Notes under the pieces: generated by a model
Seen by the model: the letters and a program-made list of their open reading frames with translations, nothing else
What the model was told of the DNA's origin: nothing
Database searches by the model: none
Program-made: the position numbers and the translations under genes
Shown: positions 7,444 to 14,572 of the stretch, one piece after another
How the letters are laid out: each line of letters starts with the position of its first letter
Position numbering within the stretch: position 1 is the stretch's first letter
Assembly: GCA_964443275.1 (NCBI GenBank)
Contig: CAYUCE010000042.1
Coordinates: 1-15,546 of the forward strand
Direction of reading: 5' to 3'
DNA from: CAYUCE01 sp964443275
Lineage (GTDB): Bacteria > Bipolaricaulota > Bipolaricaulia > CAYUCE01
DNA: 15,546 nucleotides

Positions 7444-7553
7444 CTGGAATTACCTCCTTCATGCAGGTTTGTTTGCCAACTTTTGCGTATAGATACCCCA
7501 AAGCATACTAGTAGGACACGGCTATATCCCTAGTTGATTATTAAAAGCTTTCG

Positions 7554-7581
7554 GTAGCACTATTTTCATATTTGTAACACT
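7554..7581. promoter_or_regulatory. Direct repeat pair GTARCACT, possible operator
   Basis: GTAGCACT (7554-7561) and GTAACACT (7574-7581) are in the same orientation with a 20-bp period, about two helical turns. A weaker relative, GTAGGACAC, starts at 7511. They lie 110-140 bases upstream of fmdE on its strand, in the divergent region. Regulator binding is inference; such 8-mers can recur by chance. Confidence 0.3.
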
Positions 7582-7660
7582 ATAAAGCTATCACTTCTTT
7601 CCGGCAGATGCAAATGTGTTATCCTAAGGGAGGGAAATTACTTCTCTAAATTGATATAGG

Positions 7661-7689
7661 TTGGACAGATCTTCCCCTTTTGATATATT
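7661..7689 (+). promoter_or_regulatory. Candidate moeA promoter
   Basis: TTGGAC (7661-7666) and TATATT (7684-7689) are spaced by 17 bases; TGGACA, one base further on, is an alternative -35 with 16-base spacing. The -10 matches consensus at five of six positions. It would leave a leader of about 160 bases before the moeA GTG. That leader includes an imperfect stem (GTCGA at 7739 and TTTTA at 7754 pairing with the continuous TAAAATCGAC at 7764-7773). Confidence 0.4.
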
Positions 7690-7855
7690 TAGGTGGTACT
7701 GGGAGTTTAGCTCGGTATTTTCTTCCTTCACTAGAGGGGTCGAAATATCCAAATTTTAGTTGATAAAATCGACTAAGTAAATGGATAGTTGGTAACGCAG
7801 ACCATCGATTTGGACGAAAGCTAATTTAGATAGAAAGAGAACTGGAGGAATCTAA

Positions 7856-9049
7856 GTGATCAAATACGAAAAAGCAAAAGATTTAGTCATAGAAAATGTG
7901 GGAATGATTAAAACAGGTACGGAGAAAATTAAAACCTCAAAAAGCTTGGGGCGGGTACTTGCAAGTGATGTAAAATCACTGGTTTCCAGCCCACCTTTTG
8001 ATAAAGCCGCCATGGATGGATTTGCTGCTAGGTCTCAGGATATCAAAAACTTACCAACTTATCTTAGGGTAGTGGGAAGCGTTCCTGCCGGAGGTTTTCC
8101 CGATTTTGCTGTAGGAGAGGGCGAGTGTGCGGAAATAAGCACCGGTGCTCCGGTTCCCGAAGGAGCGGACACGGTCATAATGGTGGAAAAGACGAAGAGA
8201 GTGAATGAGAACAAAGTGAAAGTTCAAAAACCCGCAAGCGGCAACATCTGTATGGAAGGCGAGGATGTTGAGAAAGGTGAAGTCGTGCTTAAGAAAAATG
8301 AAAAGCTCAACTCTCTAAAAATAGGGCTAGCGGCCTCCGCCGGATATAAAAAAATTACCGTTTACAAAAAGCCGGCCGCCAGTCTTCTCTGTACCGGTAG
8401 TGAAGTCCGAGAACCGGGCCAAGAATTAAAGAAGGGTCAGATATATAATGCCAATGGCCCAATGCTATCCTCGCTTCTTTATCCATTCATCGATAGGCTT
8501 AATTATCTCGGCACAGTCGGTGATAAAATAGATACATTGGAAGAAAAGATTAAAACAGGTCTTGCTGATAATCTCTTTTTAATCTCCGGAGGTGTATCGG
8601 TAGGTGAGCACGATCTTGTGCCCGAAATCTTACAAGATCTGAGGGTTGAGAAAATATTCCACAAATGGGCTGTAAAGCCGGGAAAGCCGACTTTTTTTGG
8701 GGTTAAAGATAAAACCATAGTATTTGCCATGCCCGGCAATCCCCAGTCCTGTTTTGTGGTATTCAAGCTCCTGGTGGAACCGGCAATTCTGCAAATGACC
8801 GGGGCAAAGGAAACCCTCCCCAAATTTAAGGTAGGAAAGGCAGATGAAAATTTTGTCGACAAGTCAAGTAGAAGACACTTTATTCCCTGCCAGGTCAACA
8901 GCGAGGGGGGAATCAATAACATCAAACGCGCACCATATAACGGGAGCGCGGATATTAGAGGTCCCAGCTCGGGGGATGGCTTCTTGACTATTCCTCCAAA
9001 GATGGACCGAGTTGAAAAAGGACAGCCTCTTGAGTTCTTTGAAATTTGA
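7856..9049 (+). CDS. moeA: Molybdopterin molybdenumtransferase (MoeA)
   Basis: Inserts molybdate, or tungstate in W-users, into adenylylated molybdopterin, the last step of Moco/Wco synthesis, in the cytosol. At 397 residues it has normal length. Family landmarks are SPPFDKAAMDGFA (45-57, with the active-site Asp of MDG), EISTGAPVPEGADTVIMVE (93-111), CTGSEVREPGQEL (179-191), ISGGVSVGEHD (243-253), VKPGKPTFFG (273-282) and AMPGNPQSCFVVF (291-303). There is no C-terminal PBP-like or MobA fusion. The start is GTG at 7856 behind GGAGG. The gene is divergent from the fmdE-transporter operon and shares its 412-bp control region, which suggests co-regulation. The AOR in this window is a plausible customer for its product. 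No other Moco genes are visible here. Confidence 0.95.
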   Translation: MIKYEKAKDLVIENVGMIKTGTEKIKTSKSLGRVLASDVKSLVSSPPFDKAAMDGFAARSQDIKNLPTYLRVVGSVPAGGFPDFAVGEGECAEISTGAPVPEGADTVIMVEKTKRVNENKVKVQKPASGNICMEGEDVEKGEVVLKKNEKLNSLKIGLAASAGYKKITVYKKPAASLLCTGSEVREPGQELKKGQIYNANGPMLSSLLYPFIDRLNYLGTVGDKIDTLEEKIKTGLADNLFLISGGVSVGEHDLVPEILQDLRVEKIFHKWAVKPGKPTFFGVKDKTIVFAMPGNPQSCFVVFKLLVEPAILQMTGAKETLPKFKVGKADENFVDKSSRRHFIPCQVNSEGGINNIKRAPYNGSADIRGPSSGDGFLTIPPKMDRVEKGQPLEFFEI

Positions 9050-9212
9050 GACCGAATATAAGTGACTAGGTGATCTCTATTTCACCCTTGAAGAGACTTC
9101 CTGTCAAAAATGGGCCGATCTTAAAAGTCTCGATTAACAAATTCATACCACCCTGAAAAGATAAAAGGAACAAAAGTCAGTAAAGGAAAATTACGACCAG
9201 GATCACTTACGG

Positions 9213-9252
9213 TGGTCAAAGCCAAGATATGAGGAAGTTATAACTTTGACCA
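9213..9252. repeat. 9-bp perfect inverted repeat upstream of the methyltransferase gene
   Basis: TGGTCAAAG (9213-9221) and CTTTGACCA (9244-9252) are exact reverse complements separated by 22 bases, in the 239-base gap between moeA and the methyltransferase gene (start 9289). No T-tract follows, so it does not look like an intrinsic terminator. It could be an operator or a leader stem. I see nothing else of note in the gap apart from a short GGTGA/TCACC hairpin at 9069-9086 just after moeA. Confidence 0.45.
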
Positions 9253-9288
9253 TTAGGTTAAGTCCATAAAAAGGATGAAGGGTTCAAA

Positions 9289-9831
9289 ATGGACGAAGAG
9301 GACAAAATGAGGGAAACTCCAGATGGTTTAATAGAAAGGGTGGAAATCCTGAAAAGATGGAAGGTGAAAGGTAAAACTTTATTGGATATAGGAGTAGGTC
9401 CTTTAGCTTTTATAGCTTGTAAAGATTTCAATTGCCGGGTGACCAATATCGACCGGTCAAAGGATGTATTAGGATGGGCACGGGAAGAAGCAAGAAGAGA
9501 AGGAGTATTGGAAAAAATCAGATTTGAGAAAAAAGACGCCACCTCGCTTTTCTACCCAAACAACAGTTTCCAAGTAGTAATCAGTTACGGCTCTCTTCAC
9601 CACAATAATTTGGCTAAAAGAGGACCATTTATCGAAGAGGCCTGTCGAGTAGCCCAAGAAAAAGTAATTATTGCGGAATTGAACCAGTCCGGGTTTAGTC
9701 ACTTCCACTCTGGAGATAATTACCGACCGGTAAACCTGGATTGGCTGGAGGAGAAACTGAAATATTTTGGAAAAATAGAAAAATACTCAGGTACCATGAT
9801 GGATATTTACGTCTGCTTTATTTTAAATTAA
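9289..9831 (+). CDS. Class I SAM-dependent methyltransferase (small, substrate unknown)
   Basis: A 180-residue Rossmann-fold methyltransferase. Motif I is LLDIGVGPLAFIAC (residues 26-39), in which IGVGPL replaces the usual GxGxG. Then follow the acidic ribose-binding turn RVTNIDRSKD, RFEKKDATSLFYPNNSFQVVI as motif II, and YGSLHH as the post-II element. It is shorter than most family members and has little N-terminal extension. The start ATG follows GAAGGG. It stands alone between moeA and the MBL-fold gene, with non-coding gaps of 239 and 110 bases, so a link to Mo metabolism is not supported beyond proximity. The acceptor cannot be predicted; ubiquinone/menaquinone-type, small-molecule or metal(loid) methyltransferases share this fold. 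Confidence 0.8.
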   Translation: MDEEDKMRETPDGLIERVEILKRWKVKGKTLLDIGVGPLAFIACKDFNCRVTNIDRSKDVLGWAREEARREGVLEKIRFEKKDATSLFYPNNSFQVVISYGSLHHNNLAKRGPFIEEACRVAQEKVIIAELNQSGFSHFHSGDNYRPVNLDWLEEKLKYFGKIEKYSGTMMDIYVCFILN

Positions 9832-9941
9832 AATATACCAAAAATTGGGTTATAATGTTTTACTTGCTTAAAATTATGAATTTATGATTGACAGCAGGAC
9901 CCGTCCGTGATCAGATACAAAATAGCATATAGGATAAAAAT

Positions 9942-11051
9942 ATGCGTATCATAATTTTAGGTTCTGAATCCCTGGGTATTCGTGGGCTTTCTTGTTTAGT
10001 AGAAACCGAAAGGCGGAAGGTGCTAATTGACCCCGGGGTTTGTTTAGGTTATCGGCGTCATGGGCTTCTTCCCCACCCTTTCCAGGTAGCGGTTGGGGCT
10101 TCAGTTCGAGAGAAGATAATCGAGGCGTTAAGAGGAGCTACCGATGTTGTGATTAGTCACTTTCACGGGGACCATATCCCCTTACCCCACCCTAACCCGT
10201 ATCAACTGGGACTGGATCAAGTTAAAGATTCGTTAAAAGATACCAGGCTGTGGACCAAAGGACTAGATAATCTTTCTGAGTCGATGTATAGTAGAGCAAA
10301 CTCGCTATTTTCAACCTTGTCCAGAAATGCCCAAAGTGCCGCCGGAAAAAAAGATGGGGGTCTAAGCTTTTCTCAACCTGTTTATCACGGGGAGAAGGCT
10401 AGAGGCACTGTAATGATGACCAGAATTGAAGATGATGGTCAAGTCTTCATTCACGCTTCGGACATTCAATTTTTGGATGGAAAGGCAATTAGGAAGATTT
10501 TACAATGGAATCCGGATATAGTTTTGGCTTCTGGACCCCCTTTATATTTACCATTTTTATCAAAAAAACAAAGGAAAGCAGCCAGAGCAAATGTACTAAA
10601 GTTATCTCGGAATATTAATACTTTGATTATAGATCATCACCTTCTGCGCTCTGAGGCAGGCTATCGATGGTTAAAGGACTTGAATTCGAGTAGTAATAAT
10701 AAGATTATCTGCTCTGCTGATTTTATGGAACGAGAACCTCTCTTTTTAGAAGCCTGGCGCCAAGAGTTATACCAGGAATTGCCGGTTCCTGAAAAGTGGC
10801 ATCAAAATTATGCTCAGGGTAAAGCAGATTCCCATCGGTATAGATCGGAAGGTTGGGACCTGTTAAGGAAGGTGGGAAAATTAAATGGGTGCAAATGGTA
10901 TAATTTTTGTCCCATAAAAAGGTTTACTGACCAAGGGAAGCTGGAGAGATATTGGGTAGAAAATTACTGCCTAGTTTCCAACAAAAACTGCGTTCGTTAT
11001 CAAATGGAGAAGAGGGGTGAGCCGCATCCGGATTGGATGTTGCCCAACGGN
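9942..11051 (+). CDS. UPF0282-like metallo-beta-lactamase-fold protein with C-terminal four-cysteine domain (3' end in gap)
   Basis: The metallo-beta-lactamase-fold core spans residues 1 to about 300. It opens with IIILGSESLGIRGLSCLVET, then LIDPGVCLGYRRHGLLPHP, the metal motif HFHGDH (73-78), FIHASDIQFLDG (169-180) and LIIDHHLLRS (228-237). This resembles the UPF0282 family best known from archaea, whose function is unknown. Unlike that family, it continues with an extra domain of about 60 residues: CKWYNFCPIKRF (C317, C323), then YCLVSNKNCVRYQ (C343, C350), then HPDWMLPNG. The cysteine spacing suggests a metal or Fe-S site. The reading frame runs into the N block at 11051; the true stop is not visible and anything read across the gap is meaningless. 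ATG at 9942 follows AGGA at a seven-base spacing. A TTGACA at 9888-9893 may be a -35, but no good -10 matches it. Confidence 0.72.
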
Positions 11052-11150
11052 NNNNNNNNNNNNNNNNNNNNNNNNNNNNNNNNNNNNNNNNNNNNNNNNN
11101 NNNNNNNNNNNNNNNNNNNNNNNNNNNNNNNNNNNNNNNNNNNNNNNNNN
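11051..11150. other. Assembly gap (100 Ns)
   Basis: Exactly 100 unknown bases, the conventional length for a scaffold gap of undetermined size. It removes the 3' end of the MBL-fold gene and breaks physical linkage between the moeA side and the AOR/UxaA operon. Only 31 readable bases separate it from the stop of the methyltransferase-family gene on the right. Confidence 0.97.
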
Positions 11151-11181
11151 AAGTTTGAAATTCTCTTTTTCTTTCTTTGTT

Positions 11182-12234
11182 CTACGTAATAGGTTCCAGA
11201 TGTGTAGCTACATCTACAATTGCCCTCAAATTACGATTGGAAACGGTGGTGGGAATTGCACATTCTGGAGCTAGGACTTCAAATTCCGCTCGGGCAGCAT
11301 AAAGTGCTTCTTGTTTTACATGCTCAGGGATACTAGACCATAAAGTGGTTGGGTTATTTACGTTGCCAATCAGCTTCATATTTCTAACCTTTCTTTTAGC
11401 TTCAAAGGCATCCACTTTTGATTCTATGTGGTAGACTGGCCATCCGGCTTCTTCGAAATATTGGATTCTATCTAGGGTATCTCCGCAACAATGAAGAATA
11501 GGCGGAGTTTCATACTCATCGAATTTTTCTATTAGCTTTTTATGTACAGGTAGAAGAAAGTCTTTATATGTTTTAGGTCCAACCAAATCTCCAGTGACAT
11601 GGTCTGGAATACAGAGGGCGTCAGCTCCGGCTTCGATCTGCAAACTGCCAAACCGATAGGTAAATTCTAAAAGAATATCAAGAGATTTCCTGACTTGATC
11701 AGGATTAGTTATTGTTTTCTTTAAAAAATTGTCAGTTCTATAAACATGGTAAGATAAGGTCCAAGGACCCATTACTTTCCCGATAATGCACACTTGGGGA
11801 TATTCATTAGACAGCTTTTTTATGACTTTAAGCAGCGATCGTGCCGGTTCAGTTTGGGAAATATCTTTAGGTAGAGTGATTTGATCTGGGTTATCCCATA
11901 AGGTTGCTTTTGCATCTGGCATCACCTCTTTATCTCCCCAGTTAACGGGTACCCCTAAGGTGGCCCCGCCTATCCAAATAGAAAAGTGGGGCATAACGGC
12001 ATCATAACCTAGGATTTCATGAGCAGCAATAGTAAGGTCAAACATCTTACCAACTTTATAATGTGCTTCTGGGAAAAATGCTCCAGTGGCCTTCATTTGT
12101 TCAATGGTAGCCACAGAGGTGGGGCTTCCTACGGGTATTCTATCCACTGGCTTTCCCGCTAGAGCAGCCAAATATCTTTCCCGACTAGTCATTGTTTCTT
12201 TAACTGTATCTTTCTTGACCAACTTATATTTCAT
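11182..12234 (-). CDS. MtaA/MtbA-type methylcobamide methyltransferase of the uroporphyrinogen decarboxylase superfamily
   Basis: A 350-residue UroD-fold protein that fits the MtaA/MtbA/CmuA branch, which moves methyl groups between a corrinoid protein and a thiol or other acceptor, better than heme-pathway HemE. It begins with TSRERYLAALAGKPVDRIPV and then has MGPWTLSYHVYRTDNFLKK. The zinc-ligand motif LHCCGDT (H248, C250) is followed by LIGNVNNPTTLW and the third ligand region LAPECAIP (C325). True HemE lacks this His-Cys-Cys zinc set. ATG at 12234 and ATG at 12192 (MTSRER) are both possible; neither has a clear ribosome binding site. A hairpin ends 10 bases before the upstream ATG. It is the last visible gene of the operon with AOR and the split UxaA pair. 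No corrinoid protein or substrate methyltransferase is visible, so donor and acceptor (coenzyme M, tetrahydrofolate or other) are unknown. Confidence 0.82.
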   Translation of the reverse strand: MKYKLVKKDTVKETMTSRERYLAALAGKPVDRIPVGSPTSVATIEQMKATGAFFPEAHYKVGKMFDLTIAAHEILGYDAVMPHFSIWIGGATLGVPVNWGDKEVMPDAKATLWDNPDQITLPKDISQTEPARSLLKVIKKLSNEYPQVCIIGKVMGPWTLSYHVYRTDNFLKKTITNPDQVRKSLDILLEFTYRFGSLQIEAGADALCIPDHVTGDLVGPKTYKDFLLPVHKKLIEKFDEYETPPILHCCGDTLDRIQYFEEAGWPVYHIESKVDAFEAKRKVRNMKLIGNVNNPTTLWSSIPEHVKQEALYAARAEFEVLAPECAIPTTVSNRNLRAIVDVATHLEPIT

Positions 12235-12244
12235 TAAAGTTTGT

Positions 12245-12291
12245 AAGGGTGCCGAAGCTGTTAATTCTTATCCAGCCTCTTCAGCACCCTT
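12245..12291. repeat. Long hairpin between the AOR and methyltransferase genes
   Basis: The 13-base arms AAGGGTGCCGAAG (12245-12257) and CTTCAGCACCCTT (12279-12291) pair with a single mismatch (C12253 against A12283). A further CTG/CAG pairing follows inside a three-base bulge. It lies 60 bases after the AOR stop and just upstream of the methyltransferase start on the minus strand. There is no T-tract on the transcribed (minus) side; a weak T-rich run (TTTACTTATATATTTT) lies on the plus side. It may act as an intercistronic stabiliser, attenuator or partial terminator. Confidence 0.6.
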
Positions 12292-12351
12292 TACTTATAT
12301 ATTTTCGATAAAAAACCTTTAGTCACATAAGCCTGTAAAATCTGGTATTAT

Positions 12352-13203
12352 TTAACCCACATATTCAGCCAGCCCCAGCTTGGTCAATGTTTCTTCGGTG
12401 GGCCTGCCTTCTCTATCCCAACCTCTTAGTTCATAATATCTGTCCAAAGCCTGTTCAAAAGGTTCCGGAATCTTACCTACTCGGCCTCCCCATGGTTCTG
12501 CATCTTGGGGAGCTTTCGTTGCTGACTGGAAACTTATTTTCGGTAAAGTATCATCGTCCCTGTCTATGCCGTAGTTGATGTTTACCAGTCTTTTTAATGT
12601 GGATATCCTTTTACCGGTATCTACCAGTTCATCTATATCCATTTCCCAACCGGTTATTGCATTCAGACTTTCTAATATGTCTGTTACGGTCAATCCACCG
12701 AAATGTTGGAAATTACAGCAGACAAGAGCATCGTCTAAAGCACTTAGATCCTGGGTAACGGCAGCTACTTTCTCATTACCTTCCATTTGGTGTCTGTCTA
12801 CCTCTTTATTTATGCCCATTTCAGGAATAAGAAGACCTTGTGGTACGTAACCAGCTAGTCCATGTGTATGGCAGGAACCCCTGGGGCCAGTTGCATAGCT
12901 TATCGCCCAGCCAAAGAAAGCTCTGGGATCATGAGCTGGAAAGTCGAGCCCTTTAACTTGTACAGCAAGCGTTTCTGCCTCTTTACCAATTTGTTTTGCT
13001 GCCGGTAAAATCCCGTTAGCAAACAACCTTCCTAATCCCTTTCTTTCTCCGATGTCTTTAACAAAATCTATTAATAAATCGGGATTTCCCCACTCAAGTT
13101 CTAATCCCTTTGTGTCTTCTTTTGTCAATAGCCCTTGTTCATAGCACTCTGTGGCAAAACCTAGAAATGCCCCCGCAGAAATAACATCTAATCCGTAACG
13201 GTT
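12352..13203 (-). CDS. AOR-family tungsten oxidoreductase, C-terminal fragment (frameshifted)
   Basis: C-terminal part of the aldehyde:ferredoxin oxidoreductase encoded from 14230, separated by a frameshift. The frame resumes at about 13203 with NRYGLDVISAGAFLGFATEC, exactly the family sequence expected after ANDLC. It continues through LEWGNPDLLIDFVKDIGER, GLDFPAHDPRAFFGWAISYATGPRGSCHTHG and DDALVCCNFQHFGG, where the double Cys supplies the fourth ligand of the [4Fe-4S] cluster. It ends at a TAA at 12352 after LGLAEYVG. The only usual internal start is a TTG at 13128, with no good ribosome binding site, so independent translation is doubtful. Joined to the N-terminal part it gives about 623 residues, normal for the family. 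The coding sequence is otherwise clean, so the break is recent, an assembly error or recoded. Confidence 0.88.
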   Translation of the reverse strand, partial: NRYGLDVISAGAFLGFATECYEQGLLTKEDTKGLELEWGNPDLLIDFVKDIGERKGLGRLFANGILPAAKQIGKEAETLAVQVKGLDFPAHDPRAFFGWAISYATGPRGSCHTHGLAGYVPQGLLIPEMGINKEVDRHQMEGNEKVAAVTQDLSALDDALVCCNFQHFGGLTVTDILESLNAITGWEMDIDELVDTGKRISTLKRLVNINYGIDRDDDTLPKISFQSATKAPQDAEPWGGRVGKIPEPFEQALDRYYELRGWDREGRPTEETLTKLGLAEYVG

Positions 13204-13207
13204 ACGG
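13193..13207. repeat. Perfect palindrome at the AOR frameshift
   Basis: CCGTAAC (13193-13199), a central base, and GTTACGG (13201-13207) form a perfect 7+1+7 inverted repeat. The break in the AOR frame falls in this element. Removing seven bases (13204-13210, reading AGGCCGT on the minus strand) restores the expected LCNRYG reading and leaves a shorter natural 5+1+5 palindrome. Confidence 0.85.
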
Positions 13208-14230
13208 CCTACATAAATCGTTGGCCTTGGATATTGCAGCTAAGTCCGGGATAAGGAGGTTTGAGCCAAGCATCCCCAAGGCTTCATACTCTGGACCAGG
13301 ACCGGACAGGGCATACTTTTCTGGCTCCTCTATCTCTATGTCTCTATGACAGGCAAGTACGCAGTTAGCGCAAGGCACCGGTTTTTTAGTGAGTTCTTCA
13401 TCGTACCGGGTGCCGCTGAGTCTCTCGGCTCCCTCCTCCCAGTAGTCCTCACTCCAATATTTTACTGGCCAATCTCCTTGTTTATTTACTTTGGGTATCT
13501 CCCCGGGTGTGCCAAGCTCTCTCATTCCAGATGCATTTTTAGATATCTTTTTCCCTAGATTTTTAACAAGTTCTCTTACTTTCTCCAGGTTGTTTACATT
13601 AGCCTTTTTTGTCCCTTTTATCGCAATTGCTTTAAGGTTTTTGGCCCCCATTACTGCCCCTAGTCCACATCTACCTGCGAATGAATGTTGATCAGCTACG
13701 ATGTTTGCAATTGCTACTTTTTTTTCTCCTGCTTGACCGATGGCGGCAACGCTAATACCAGGATCTTCTAGTTGGTCTCTTATTAAATCAACCGTTTCAT
13801 AAGAGTCTTTACCCCATATCTGTGAAGCATCCTTAATTTCGACTTGATCATCCTGAATCAGAATGTAACTAGGATTTTTTGCCTTTCCTTGAATGACTAT
13901 GGCTTCATAACCTGCGTTTTTAAGATTGACTCCCCAATCACCCCCTGCTGCAGAAAAGCCAAGTATTCCAGTTAGAGGTGACTTAGAGGTAACCATCCAC
14001 TTACCGCTTCCGGTGATACTTGTTGCCTGTAAAGGTCCTACTGAAAAGATGACCCGGTTCTCTGGACTTAAGGGATCGACATCATATCCCACTTCATCAA
14101 GCAACACCTTAGTCCCTAACCCCACCCCTCCTAATAACCGCCTTAGGGTTTCATCTGATAGGTCTTCGTTAGTTATAGTATTATTGCTCAAATCGATTCT
14201 TAGCATCTTCTTCCAATATCCATCGTTCAT
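13202..14230 (-). CDS. aor: AOR-family tungsten-containing aldehyde:ferredoxin oxidoreductase, N-terminal fragment (frameshifted)
   Basis: N-terminal 342 residues of an AOR-family enzyme. Known members oxidise aldehydes to acids with ferredoxin, or run in reverse, using a tungsten bis-pyranopterin and one [4Fe-4S] cluster in the cytosol. Visible features are GYWKKMLRIDLSN at the start, LLGGVGLGTKVLL (32-44), SPLTGILGFSAAGGDWG (84-100), HSFAGRCGLGAVMGAKNLKAIAI (182-204) and the cluster motif CANCVLAC (C287, C290, C294), placed as in the Pyrococcus enzyme. It ends prematurely after ANDLCRP at a TAA (13204-13202), while the rest of the enzyme follows in the +1 frame. ATG at 14230 is behind GAGGAGGT at a seven-base spacing. 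It lies 46 bases after the SAF-domain gene, in one operon. Related WOR/FOR-type members use different aldehydes, so the substrate is not assignable. The symbol denotes the family. Confidence 0.9.
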   Translation of the reverse strand: MNDGYWKKMLRIDLSNNTITNEDLSDETLRRLLGGVGLGTKVLLDEVGYDVDPLSPENRVIFSVGPLQATSITGSGKWMVTSKSPLTGILGFSAAGGDWGVNLKNAGYEAIVIQGKAKNPSYILIQDDQVEIKDASQIWGKDSYETVDLIRDQLEDPGISVAAIGQAGEKKVAIANIVADQHSFAGRCGLGAVMGAKNLKAIAIKGTKKANVNNLEKVRELVKNLGKKISKNASGMRELGTPGEIPKVNKQGDWPVKYWSEDYWEEGAERLSGTRYDEELTKKPVPCANCVLACHRDIEIEEPEKYALSGPGPEYEALGMLGSNLLIPDLAAISKANDLCRP

Positions 14231-14276
14231 ATTTTCTACCTCCTCGCTTTATTATTTTTATAAAAATAAATGGTCT

Positions 14277-14564
14277 TTAGTCCCAATCGCCTCTTCCCCT
14301 TGTACTTTCCACATTATGAATATGGACATGGTCACCGCTCTCGATATCTTGAGTAGCCCTTCCAATTACTTCACCGTATTTTTTGATATTAGCTCCCTTC
14401 TTGATTTCCATAAGTGCTAGCTTGTGACCGAAGGGGATCTCTTCGGTTATTTTAATTTCTTTAGGCTTTTTTTGGCCTTTAATTTTTACCTTTTCTCCGC
14501 TTTTTAGGTCCTTTACTGCAACTGCTACATTATCTTTATCATTAAGTAAAATGGCACTGGACAT
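14277..14564 (-). CDS. UxaA-family dehydratase/lyase small subunit (SAF domain)
   Basis: A 95-residue SAF-domain protein matching the N-terminal domain of altronate/galactarate dehydratases (UxaA, GarD) and the small subunit of (2R)-sulfolactate sulfo-lyase (SuyA). Landmarks are NVAVAVKDLKSGEKV, IPFGHKLALMEIKKGANIKKYGEVIGRAT (44-72) and the terminal HVHIHNVES with its conserved histidines. ATG at 14564 follows AGGAGG; the ribosome binding site overlaps the stop of the preceding gene, and the gap is eight bases, so translation is probably coupled. The catalytic partner is encoded just upstream; together they equal one full UxaA. Gene order is large subunit first, the reverse of domain order in fused UxaA. 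Substrate candidates are sugar acids or sulfolactate; sequence alone does not choose. Confidence 0.88.
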   Translation of the reverse strand: MSSAILLNDKDNVAVAVKDLKSGEKVKIKGQKKPKEIKITEEIPFGHKLALMEIKKGANIKKYGEVIGRATQDIESGDHVHIHNVESTRGRGDWD

Positions 14565-14572
14565 CTTTCCTC

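Larger units (their letters stand above)
7444..7855. promoter_or_regulatory. 412-bp divergent intergenic region between the fmdE-transporter operon and moeA
   Basis: No convincing gene is visible on either strand. It must hold the promoters of both divergent units. On the minus strand the fmdE ribosome binding site AAGGAGGT lies at about 7452-7459. A pair of direct repeats (GTAGCACT and GTAACACT) sits at 7554-7581, and an imperfect stem near 7739-7773. A candidate moeA promoter is at 7661-7689, and the moeA ribosome binding site is GGAGG just before 7856. I see no B12-box-like sequence and no recognisable Moco riboswitch core, but an RNA covariance search would be needed to exclude one. Confidence 0.6.

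Noticed and set aside
7444..7855. Cobalamin riboswitch upstream of the importer
   Set aside because: I could not find a B12-box-like sequence or the expected long leader on the minus strand; a covariance search would settle it.
9888..9941. Promoter for the MBL-fold gene
   Set aside because: TTGACA at 9888-9893 is a perfect -35, but no acceptable -10 lies 16-18 bases downstream; mentioned only within the gene entry.
11017..11274. Open frame crossing the N block
   Set aside because: It exists only because Ns are read through as unknown residues; nothing can be said about coding across the gap.
11182..12234. Uroporphyrinogen decarboxylase (HemE)
   Set aside because: The His-x-Cys plus Cys zinc ligands and the MtaA-like segments fit a corrinoid methyltransferase, and no heme genes are nearby.
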